A stretch of DNA of 64,000 nucleotides, taken from NCBI GenBank assembly GCA_025617375.2, contig JAMYGW020000006.1, positions 1,307,001 to 1,371,000 of the forward strand, read 5' to 3'. Origin of the DNA: Acarospora socialis. Lineage: Eukaryota > Ascomycota > Lecanoromycetes > Acarosporales > Acarosporaceae. The notes under the pieces are model-generated. The model was given only the letters and a program-made list of their open reading frames with translations. It made no database searches and was not told where the DNA came from. A program made the position numbers and the translations under genes. Positions 1-9,686 of the stretch are shown one piece after another. Position 1 is the first letter of the stretch. The number at the start of each line of letters is the position of its first letter.

Positions 1-163
1 CCCAACACCACACCTCTTAGAAACCGCCCTTCTCCTCCCCTTACCCTTACCCTAACCCCCCCTCATCATCCCCTCCTTTACTCATCCCACCCAATCCAAG
101 CAACCCCTCTTCCCCCCATCCAATCCAACTCCGCACAACCTCACCCCCCTCCGCCAGCCCACC

Positions 164-1471
164 ATGTCCACCCCCTCCCCAGTCATAACCCTCTACACCG
201 GCTCCACCGCACCCAACACCTACTCCTGGTCGCCCTTCAGCACCAAACTCGAAGCGCGTCTGCGCTTCTCCCATCTCGCCTACACCGTCGCGCAGGACGC
301 GTCGCCGAGAGCGGGGCCTAGGGGGAGGATCCCTTACGCACGCATTCCGTCGTCGTCGTCGTCGAGGGATTTGTCTTCTGGGCAGAGGGGAGGGAAGAGC
401 GGAGGGGAGGATGGGGAAAGGAAGAGTGAGGAGGGCGAGGGGAGAGGGATACGGGGAGAGAACGGAATGGGCGAGAAGGGGAAAGAGGGTGGGGAGATGG
501 TGGGGGATTCGGCGGTGATTATTAGGACGTTGGTGGAGAGGGGGTGGTTGGAGGATTTGAACGCGGGGTTGGGGGATGGGCGGAGGGCGGGGGATGTGTT
601 GATTAGGGCGCTGTTGGAGGAGAGGGTTTATTTTCTGGCGGTGAGTTTTCTGCAATATCTTTTCCCGATTATGGGGTCTTGTGGGGTGGGGTGGGGGGTC
701 GGTGGCAAACGAAGGTTGTTAGGGTTATTTGGGTGCATGATGCGGGTGAGGGTGTAGGTAGGTCGGTGGAGGAGGTAGAGAACGAGAGGGTGGGTTTACA
801 AGAGCTGAAGGTAGCCAGACTTCTGGATTTGAGGGCTAGGCTTTTCCTCCCCATCATGGTATTATAGGACGTGCAGATATAAGGCTTGATACCTCGACTA
901 TAATACGCTGACTCTAGCTTACACAGGCCTACGAACGCTGGTGTATCCCGAGAAACTACTACCGCAGCCGCGACGAGGGCCCGCTGGCCAACATCCCCTA
1001 CCCCATCCGCGTCGTCGTTGGTTGGTTCCTCCGCCGCACCCTCGCGCGGAACTACGACGGGCAGGGCGTGGCTCGGTATACGGATCAGGAAAGGAGGATG
1101 TTTGGCGAGGAAGGCTGGAGGACTGTCAATGATGTTTTGGTGGCGAATAATAAGAATAGGAGTAATAATGGTGTTGGTAATGGTGAGGGGAAGGGAAGTG
1201 GGGCTGTTTGTTGGGTGCTTGGGGGCGACAGGCCGACGGAGGCGGATGCGAGCTTGTATGGGATGCTGGCTGCTGTGTTCATTGCTTCGGCGTGAGTGCA
1301 GACCTGTTGGATTTGTGGGAGTTGGTTTGGGTTGAGTCGGCTAACTTGTCGTTCATGCGCGCGTCTAGAAATCCGGAGACACAGGAGACGGTTCGCAGGT
1401 TTCCTGCGCTGGTGGAGTATGCGGAGAGAATCCATGCAACGTACTTTTCGGACTATAAAGGGTGGACGTGA
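164..1471 (+). CDS. Fax/metaxin-like glutathione S-transferase-fold protein
   Basis: Three exons: 164-640, 927-1291 and 1369-1471, giving 314 residues. Donors are GTGAGT at 641 and 1292; acceptors are ACACAG and TCTAG; phases agree. The N-terminus (ITLYTGSTAPNTYSWSPFSTKLEARLRF) reads as a thioredoxin-like GST_N strand-helix unit. Exon 2 carries the helical C-terminal domain (GGDRPTEADASLYGMLAA), and exon 3 ends with the typical FPALVEYAERI helix. This arrangement fits the Fax/metaxin-type GST family of fungi; the substrate is unknown and true GST activity is not implied. The odd part is a Ser run followed by a Gly/Glu/Arg/Lys-rich stretch at about residues 63-110, inserted in the N-terminal domain. 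It converges on the gene at 1665, with 193 bp between the stop codons. Confident about the family, less about function. Confidence 0.8.
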
Positions 1472-1664
1472 CGGGAAAAGCGGTTTCATGCGAGCGGGTA
1501 CGACGCTGAATAAAGTCTATATTCTCTTTCTTGCAATACTAAGACAGATAATAGAAAGGGGTGTCATATTGCAAAATTCCGAGAAACCCAGTAGCCCAAC
1601 CCGTGCTCCAAGAGCTCCTCAGTTCATGAACTCCTTCCTTCCCACATACTCCAAACCTTGTGAA

Positions 1665-2341
1665 TTACTCTTGAACCCACGCAACCATCGCCTGCACAGT
1701 TGACACCATCGTGAAGACACCGACGCACACGGCAACACCGATCTCTACCTTGGCAGTATACCACGCCACCACGGCCGCCGACGCCTGGGAGGTAACGAGT
1801 ACGGTAGCCAATAAGTAACATAGGCGGGCCTTATCGAGGACAGGCCAAAGGATGACAGCGTTACCCGGATGGTGAGGTAGAACGGTTTGCTGGCTGTGTT
1901 GGAGGACTTTAGGGTTGTGGAAGGCCTCCGTGAGAAGTCTGTTAGGCTTGCCGTTGAGCACGTTGACAGGGATTGGATATCTCTGACCAATCTGAGACAG
2001 ATGTCAGTATAATTCATCGCTCTTCTAGACCGAGAGGTGTCATGAGTGGGTAGGGTTACCCTATGACGTAGATCCAGAGTGTCCAGTGTGGTCGTCCCCA
2101 CGGCGACCTTTCGGCACGGAAGGCTGTAAAACCAGAACCGCGTCCATGGCGTCGACATGTGCTCTTTGAAGTATTGACGCAGCTTCCGTAGCACTGTCTC
2201 GCTCGAGTCTGAGGGACTGTACTCGAGGACGTGGAGAGAGCCGGTACATTGGCTCGTCTGCAGGACGACGTTCAGCTGCGCTGTGTGGAAGGTAGACGGC
2301 TGCCTAGAGGTAGGAGGTGCATCAATGGTGAGCGGCTCCAT
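1665..2341 (-). CDS. Small fungal membrane protein of unknown function
   Basis: Two exons on the minus strand: 2060-2341 and 1665-1991. The intron begins GTAACC and ends CTCAG, phase 0. The product is 202 residues if it starts at the ATG at 2341 (MEPLTIDAPP). The frame stays open further upstream and encodes a hydrophobic stretch, so a longer N-terminus cannot be ruled out. Exon 1 has a soluble part (RKLRQYFKEHM, WTRFWFYSLPCRKV). Exon 2 holds two likely membrane segments (ARLCYLLATVLVTSQASAAV and VEIGVAVCVGVFTMVSTVQA) near the C-terminus. I do not recognise a characterised family; similar two-segment proteins are common hypothetical proteins in filamentous fungi. It points toward the GST-like gene. 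Confidence 0.62.
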
Positions 2342-3369
2342 TGCTGATAAGATGATACAGTCTTCTGCAGGACCTAAGAGGCAGAATATAGAGATCAAGA
2401 TGAAGATAAGGAAACAATGGGAGGAAAACCCGGGAGATTGCCTGGAGATGAAGTCTGGTACTGAAAGGAGAGAGCATCTTGACTCGAGAGACTCTGCGCA
2501 TGTCTTATATATTATCGTGGCTCTCAAATACTTGAGTGAGGATTCTGAAAAAGGGTCAGAAACAGATGCGTTAGGGGTCCTGCTGTCCAGACGGATACGT
2601 CACAGACTGGCGAATAGGCACTGTCGACTTGTCGATGAGTAATGCGAACGCCATTTGCGACTGCACCTCCTCTTACCTAAGTGCATTGGTGCCTCCAAGA
2701 GTTGTACTCATGTAATCAAATGATCGACCAATGAATTAATGCGGACTGCGGCTCCCTGTATACGAGTAGTGTAGCCAGTACAGGTTATGGACACAGCGGG
2801 TGGATAGCCGCATATAGGAAAATCCGCTAAATTAGCCCTGTAAAAACTCCGCTCTCATACAAAATCTGTCAGTGCCACCCTGGATTTGCTCTTAAATAGT
2901 GGTATTTTAATATGCGGCTATCCACCCGCTGTGTCCATAACCTGTATGTGTATACCGGTATTCTCCGGCAGCCTTTCCACCATGGCGGCAGTGCCTTGTG
3001 GTGAGATTTGGGTCAAGGCTGTTGTCGGTGGACAACTGTCAGAACGTTGCAGGGTTCAGGCGCAAAAGTGCATTGCACGACCACCTATCAACCCACTCAG
3101 ATCGGCCTTGATCCTCCACCCCCACACATCAAACTCCAGACCTTGTCTCGGCCAGCCTCAACAAGCCGAACAAATATAATCTGATATGATGTTGCGCAAC
3201 CGCTGCAGCGCAACTAATGCTGCTTCGCCCAAATGTATGAGGCCCGACCCATTTGAGGATTTCTCCCTAGGAGCTGCCGCGTCGTTCCGTCGCACCCAGG
3301 ATCCACACATACCTTTGTGGATGAGGACAATTGAGTGGCATTGTTACCTTGGGTTACCCTCAGGCAGTC
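2342..3369. other. Intergenic region holding a MITE
   Basis: No convincing gene in this 1-kb stretch between the divergent gene at 2341 and the Zn2Cys6-ankyrin gene at 3370. Short open frames have no recognisable content. The one structured object is the inverted-repeat element at 2781-2944. Confidence 0.6.
2781..2944. mobile_element. MITE with perfect 34-bp terminal inverted repeats and TA flanks
   Basis: The left arm 2781-2814 starts CAGGTTATGGACACAGCGGG. The right arm 2911-2944 is its exact reverse complement. Both ends are flanked by TA (2779-2780 and 2945-2946), so the visible palindrome is 36 bp per arm. Only 96 bp lie between the arms, with no coding capacity. Perfect arms, a TA duplication and small size fit a non-autonomous Tc1/mariner (pogo/Fot-like) derivative; superfamily is inferred from the TA only. 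The identical arms suggest a recent insertion. It lies about 425 bp upstream of the Zn2Cys6-ankyrin gene, possibly in its promoter. No second copy was seen here. Confidence 0.8.
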
Positions 3370-6300
3370 ATGCCACGAGAAGAGTTGCGCTGCTTGAAAT
3401 GCAGGTCTAGTAAAGCAAAGGTCTCTTGGCGTATCCGATCTGGTTCATGTGTTCGTATGTCACATACTGAAACGTCGAAATTCTAGTGTATACCAGGGCG
3501 GGCCTCATGGCCCTGGGAGCCCTGCGAGCGTTGCCGCAAATACAGTTACAATTGTTCTCCAAGGACGTACAAACATGGTCAACAAGGCCTTCATCCGATC
3601 CTCGAGGTGGAGCTCTCTCGGACGACTGCTCCGTTCCAGGACGCAGTTCTCGCAAGTACCAATATCGAGCTCACGATGATGTCGATACCTGGGAATGGTC
3701 TGACACCAATGTTGGATCCTTACCGGGAGCAGAGTTTTCTGCACAGAGAGCTTGAACAGTCTGAGATATATGAGCAAACGACGCATCTGTAAGTGAAACA
3801 CTGTTATTTCCGCTTTCTGCCTCCGAGCTTGTGCAGAGGCTGATCTAACAATAGTATTGAGGAGCTTACGTGCCTACGACTATTGTGGCAAGATCTGGGG
3901 CGTTTCGAGCACTTGTGCTTGGAGCATAACCCTAATGATTACATGCACCTTAACCTACTTAAGACGTTCTTTGCCAACTTCAAAGTAACATACAATTCAA
4001 CCATAACTAGAGCACGGAATCACCTAGACCATTTGAAGAGTGATCAACACAGGCTGGGAGCGATCGCGCTTCTCACCCAAATCTCGTCCGCATGGCAATC
4101 ATTTGCCATACTCGGCTCATCTCTGGACGAGCTGGAAGAATTGGCGCGGTCTCACGAAACAGCCGGGGATTTTGTCACAGCTCTTGTGATGCAGGAACAT
4201 GTTCTCTCACACTATTCGCCCGGTACCGTCAGTGCAGAAGCTGCAGCAGCATCACAAAAACTTCTTGGTCTTTACGATGTCTTCTCGAAACTTATCATGA
4301 GCGTAGCCTCCCGGCTGGACTTGGATGTCGACATGTGTTTCTCAATCTCACCGATTCTTCATCGCGTGGTACGTCTGGATAATGTACAATTATTCAATGC
4401 CGTTTTACGTCCGGGAGCAGTTACCTTCTATGATTACTTGTGGCGGACGGTAGCGCATGTTGCGGCCGAATATAACGCCGTGCATGTGCTGAAGGAACTC
4501 CCAACTAATTTCCTGACAAAAGTTTCCGGTGACCTCTTTGGAAGGTCCCCGGTCTTACTTGCTGTCAGATCTGACCACGTCATCGTTGTCAGGTACCTGC
4601 TCAGTCTGCAGACGACATGCAACACAAGGAGTGCGAGCATGGATAATCTACTGACAGTCGCCGTGAGAGCAGGCCTGATTGACATGGTTCGGCTGTTGCT
4701 GGTCGAAGGCAACCGCAGCAATACGCAAAAGTACGCAAGAAATATAGGGCTGAAGTTGGCAGCGGTGAAGGGTCACGTAGACATTGTACGACTTTTGTCA
4801 ATCGCCGGCGCAGAAATGGACGATACCGATATTTCTCTAGATGATTCGAGTCACCCAAAGACAGCCCTTTGTTATGCAGCCGAAGGTGGGCACTTAGAGG
4901 TAGTCCGGTACCTGGTGCAAGTCAAGGCTGACGTTTCCACTCATTGCGGGAACTATGGGATGACGCCGATGCATGGAGCTGCAGTAAACGGCCATTACAA
5001 CATAGCTCGGATCTTGCTACAGGCAGGTGCCGATGTTAATAGTATGGCGTTGCTGAACGGGACTGTCATAACGAGGCCGGCTTCTCCATTGGAGCTCGCA
5101 TCGACACAAGGCCATGCACGTATTGTTCGGCTGTTGGCGTCCTCGAGCTCAAGGACGAGTCAGGCACTGAATGCGGTTGCGAGGATTGGTCGCCTTGATG
5201 CGGTCAATGTACTCCTTGAATTAGGCGCAGACACTGAGGACCTGAACCGTACAGGAACGACAGCTTTACTGGAAGCAGTCTCCGGCGGACACTTATCTGT
5301 TGTTCAACGGCTACTACAAGCTAAGGCTAATGTGCAGACCTCAAGTCGGCGAAGGTTATTTACAGGGTACCGTTACTGTACGCCGCTACACGTTGCAGCT
5401 GGCAAAGGACTCGCCGACATCGTGCAAACGCTTATTGATGCAGGTGGGAACACCAATGTTATTAACAAGCAGAATGATGACGGAAGGGACCAAGACGAGA
5501 AGTCGAAAATCTGTGAAGGGGTAGATGAGGATCAATCTGATGAGGACTTCGATGAGGAGCTTTATGAGGGATATACAACTCCATGTGACTACGGTGATGC
5601 CATAACACCATTATTGCTCGCAGCTGGCCGAGGCCATACTCAAACAGTGCAGCTTCTACTTTCAGCAGGAGCGAATGTTGACGCGACACCTAAAGGATGC
5701 ATTGCGACAGCTTTGCAAGTTGCAGCCTCTGCAGGGCACTGTAGCACTCTTCAAGTATTGCTGGAGGCCGATGCGGATGTGAACGCCCCTGCCATAGAAC
5801 CAAGTGGATTAACAGCGCTCCAAGCGGCATCAAAATGTGGACATCTGGACATTGCACGCCAACTGGTGAGTGCACACGCAGATGTCAATGCGGCAGCTTC
5901 TTCGTATGGAGCAACGGCTCTGGTCTCCGCGGCAGATACAAGGCAGCTTGAGATCGTACAATTACTACTTAGAGCTAATGCTAATGTCAACGCTCGGTCC
6001 TCGCCTTCTCAGCGCACGCCTCTACAGATCGCTGCCAAGCATGGAGATGTCGGAATTGTTCAATTGTTACTTCAGGCAGGAGCGGAGATTAACGCTATCC
6101 CTGTGAAGCCTAGTGGACATACTGCGCTTCAAGGCGCAGCGGAACGCGGTCATCTAGAGGTTGTGAAGTTGTTGCTCGACGCCCATGCTGATGTCAACTT
6201 CGTGCATGCCCGCTGTTTCGGTTCAGCGCTCCAAGTCGCAGCTTCTCAGCCAAATGTTGACGTTGTACGGCTACTGCTCAGCGCCAACGCAGACCCTAAT

Positions 6301-7497
6301 ACTCCAGCTAACCGTTTAAGCGGTATGACAGCACTCCAGTGGGCTGCCAAATGCGGCCATACGAAAAATGTGAGGTTGTTGCTTAATGCCAAGGCGGACG
6401 TCAATGGTTCAAAGCGCGGAATGACACCTGTTCAGCATGCAGCACGGAACAATCACGAAGATAATCTCAAGCAATTGATGACCGCCGGAGCGGACGTGAA
6501 CGCACTGCCCGAAGACCTCCATGAAGAAGGAACAGCGCTGACGATAGCGGTGCGCGAGGGTCATTATAACATGGCAAAGCAGCTAATCTCTTTGGGCGCT
6601 GATGTCAACAAGCGAGTAACGAACAACCCATCAGCCCTCGAAAAAGCTCTTCAAGGTGCCATCACAGGGGCAAAGGGTGAGCTTGTAAATCTTTTATTAA
6701 ATGCGCAAGTCGATGTAAATGCATGTAGCGGGGCCCAAGGGCAGAACTCACCTCTCGGGGCCGCTGCCAGTAGTGGGGACATTGCAATGGTACAAAACCT
6801 TCTCACGGCCAACGCGGACGTGAATCTTGGAAACCCCTTGGCGGCGGCAGCAGGATATGGCTTTGCCGACATTGTGAGACTACTTCTCAGCAAACAGGCA
6901 GATCTCAACTCAATGAAGGGCAATGACTGCAGTGATGGTAAACCTGCACTTGTCAGCGCTGCACAGGGTGGCCACTTCGAGGTGGTTCAAATTCTTATCG
7001 AAGCGGGAACGAATCTTGACATTATCGAAAGGGCACTGTCCATGGCAGCATATCGGGGCCAGCTGGAGATAGTGCAGGCTCTGCTTAGGAAAGGACCTGA
7101 TCCAAATGCACTACATGTCTCTTACTTCAGCGCTCTCGGTGGAGCAGCAATGAAGGGATATATCGAAATCATGCGTCTTCTTCTACTAGTTGGCGCAGAT
7201 CCTAATGGCCCCACTAGCGTACTCCAATCACGAGACAATACTGCTCTAGAGGAGGCAGTTCATCATGGCCATCTCTCTGCTGTACGCCTTCTCCTCTACG
7301 CCGGTGCAGACGAAAACCCTCCGCCGTCAGCTTACTATGGCCGACGGACACTGCTCCAGCTTGCGGCATCCCGCGGGAATCACGAAATTTTGCAACTCTT
7401 GGAAGATGCAAACACTAGCGGCTGCCGAGATGACTCACGGAAGAGGAAGGGGAAGAGAAAGGCAGTGGAGCTTGATGAGACGTCTTCCAGCGAGTAA
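3370..7497 (+). CDS. Zn(II)2Cys6 finger fused to about 30 ankyrin repeats
   Basis: Three exons: 3370-3420, 3487-3788 and 3855-7497, total 1331 residues. Splicing intron 1 (donor GTCTCT, weak; acceptor TTCTAG) completes a binuclear zinc cluster: C8, C11, C18, C30, C33, C40 with spacing C-x2-C-x6-C-x11-C-x2-C-x6-C. C18 is the first codon of exon 2, which strongly supports the splice. Intron 2 has GTAAGT and an AATAG acceptor. After a helical region comes a long series of ankyrin repeats (about residues 285-1305), many with the GHxxVVxLLLxAGADVN pattern. An acidic loop near residues 660-690 (rich in D/E) interrupts them. The tail has basic clusters (RKRKGKRK) that look like a nuclear signal. Likely role: nuclear or chromatin-bound scaffold, possibly DNA binding; no target is known. 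Very long ankyrin proteins vary fast in copy number between strains. Confidence 0.82.
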
Positions 7498-8486
7498 CAT
7501 ATCCCGTGGAATTTCTATGGTTTACCTTAACGACCTCTGCCAGAACGCCACTATTGCATACAAGTGGACAGACTCAATTGAGTGTTACGGCCAACTGCAA
7601 TGCCAATACCCGTCTGCTGGTGGAATTCTATTATCACGGCCAACACGATGATCCGTTGTGATGTAACGAGTGTCAAGGCAGTAAGTTGTTCTCCAGGAAA
7701 CGCAGGTCGCAAATGCGACCAAGCATGTTATGGTGAGAGTGCGGACCGGCTTCATGTCTCGGTTTCTCGAACTCATCGTCTCTGGAGTGGAAGGGATAGA
7801 GAAGAACCAAGGTCGAAGTCTTAAACGTCACATCCGGTTTGATGCAGGTAGCGAGCGGCTACCTTCTATGAGCTAGCTGTATCTCAATTGGGATAATCTC
7901 CTCTTCACTACGCGTTGTGGCTGGCTCAAGGAGCCGTATCCTGTGCACTGATTGGCCGAGGGCCGCCTACCATTTTGCAACGCCGGCTCTGTAGTTAGTA
8001 GTTAAGCTGCACAACGGTTTAAGCCTTATACCGTTATACGTTTGTCATTGTCGCACATCTATAACGACCCGAACACTGGTTTGTACCACTATCCGAGGAC
8101 TTCCACACTTATTGGTATGCTGATCTGGAGCTCTCCATATATTATAGAAATTCAGCCTTGTGTTGAAAGTCCTGGTTTGTTCTCGATGCAATCGAATGTT
8201 CCAGGGTGGCATTCATTCACGGCCTAGAACCATTTTTGCCTATCAAATGTACAAGAATCGTTGGTTGGCTCACTATACAGGATACATAGGTTATCAGCCT
8301 GGCTCCCCAGGGCTCAATGTTGATGCCTTGCGTGGTAGCCCGCAGCAAAAAGTCGTCGTCAGCACTTACGTCAACTACTTTGGAGTACAGGACGGGAACT
8401 TAGCCCTGCATGACTAGGAGAAATATAAGTTCTTCTTCGACCGGTATTTTCTTTCAATTCAAAATGAAGATCAAGCTCTCTGTGGC
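7498..8486. other. Intergenic, no gene seen
   Basis: About 1 kb between two plus-strand genes. Short frames only, none with recognisable content. The part next to 8486 presumably contains the promoter and 5' leader of the lipase gene. Confidence 0.5.
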
Positions 8487-9686
8487 ATGTCTTTCACAAT
8501 GGTTTCCTCCAATATCAAACAAGGCTCTATAGCCATTACGCTATGCATCTTCGCTCTATACTTCTCGACCTCACATTCAAAGGTCCTCCTTCCCAAGCCC
8601 AGCGGCCGATACAGTGTTGGCCTGAAAACTGCGGACCTACTCGATAAGACCAGACTGGACCCCTTTGCCCCATTCCAGCGTCCACGTGCCCTCATGGTCT
8701 CTTTCTTCTATCCCACCGGAAGAGATTCCGAGTCCTGTCTGGCCGAGTACATGCCTCTCAACACAGCAGTCTTCGAAGATCAGCAGTACGCGCCGTACGG
8801 TGTGCCGAATGGGACATTCGAGAAGCTCTCGTTGCAAGTATCGTGTCGCAACTCCTCCACCGACACCTATAAACACGCCCACCACCGCGACCACCACTGC
8901 CCAGTGATTCTCTTCTCACCCGGCCTAGGAGTTTTGCGCCTATTCTACAACGTCATCGCCCAAACGATCGCAAGTTCAGGCTACTTCGTCGTGACGATCG
9001 ACCACCCATACGATGCCGACGTCGTCGAGTTTCCGGACGGCGAGTTGGTCTTCGCCACAAACATCACCGACGCAGATAATGACCTAGCCGTTCGCACTCG
9101 CGCGCAGGATGCCAGCTTCGTTCTGGACCAAATGAAGGAAAATCCGGCAGCGAAGGACCGCTTTCCCGGCGCGAGCTGCGCTCCCGACCTGAGCAAAGTG
9201 GCCATGTTCGGCCACTCCCTCGGCGGTGCAGCGACAGCCGCCGCGATGCTCAACGACACTCGCATCCTCGGCGGCGTAAATCTAGACGGCGCGTTGTATG
9301 GCCAGGTTGTAGAGCTAGGTCTCGACCGCCCGTTCCTCATCTTCGGCAATCAAGACCACAACCGCTCCACGGACGACAGTTGGGCTGCGATATGGCCGCG
9401 TCTGCGCGGGTGGAAGGTTGAGTTGCAGTTGCGAGATTCCCAGCATTTCTCGTTCTCGGATTTACCGCTGCTGGTGAAGGTGCTGGGACTTGGTGGGAGG
9501 TTGTCGAAGGAGGCGGAGTCGTTGCTTGGGACGCTGGATGGAGGGAGGGCGTTGGAGATTGTGGCGGCTTATGGGATCGCGTTTTTCGATTTTGTTCTGA
9601 AAGGGGCGGAGGGGAGGTTGCTTCGGGGGCTGATGAGAGGTTTCCTGAGGTCGAGTTTGTTCGCTAGAAAGCACTCGAGATGGTAA
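8487..9686 (+). CDS. Secreted PAF-acetylhydrolase-like lipase
   Basis: Single exon, 399 residues. The N-terminus has a hydrophobic signal-like segment (SIAITLCIFALYFSTSHS), so secretion or an endomembrane location is likely. The body reads as an alpha/beta hydrolase of the platelet-activating-factor acetylhydrolase (PAF-AH II) type: the VILFSPGLGVLR oxyanion strand, the nucleophile elbow GHSLGG with Ser244, a probable acid Asp267 in NLDGAL, and probable His320 in DSQHFSF. By family it would hydrolyse short-chain or oxidised phospholipid esters; fungal members are mostly uncharacterised. An overlapping ATG at 8464 is in another frame and stops quickly, so 8487 is the start. Several NxS/T sites fit secretion. 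Confidence 0.85.
   Translation: MSFTMVSSNIKQGSIAITLCIFALYFSTSHSKVLLPKPSGRYSVGLKTADLLDKTRLDPFAPFQRPRALMVSFFYPTGRDSESCLAEYMPLNTAVFEDQQYAPYGVPNGTFEKLSLQVSCRNSSTDTYKHAHHRDHHCPVILFSPGLGVLRLFYNVIAQTIASSGYFVVTIDHPYDADVVEFPDGELVFATNITDADNDLAVRTRAQDASFVLDQMKENPAAKDRFPGASCAPDLSKVAMFGHSLGGAATAAAMLNDTRILGGVNLDGALYGQVVELGLDRPFLIFGNQDHNRSTDDSWAAIWPRLRGWKVELQLRDSQHFSFSDLPLLVKVLGLGGRLSKEAESLLGTLDGGRALEIVAAYGIAFFDFVLKGAEGRLLRGLMRGFLRSSLFARKHSRW

Noticed and set aside
38-60. Telomere-like CCCTAA/CCCTTA words at the window start
   Set aside because: Only two or three imperfect units, followed at once by an ordinary gene; too few for a telomere.
47-655. Long minus-strand frame of 202 codons, Pro/Arg-rich
   Set aside because: It is the mirror of exon 1 of the GST-like gene, produced by its purine bias; no protein-like sequence.
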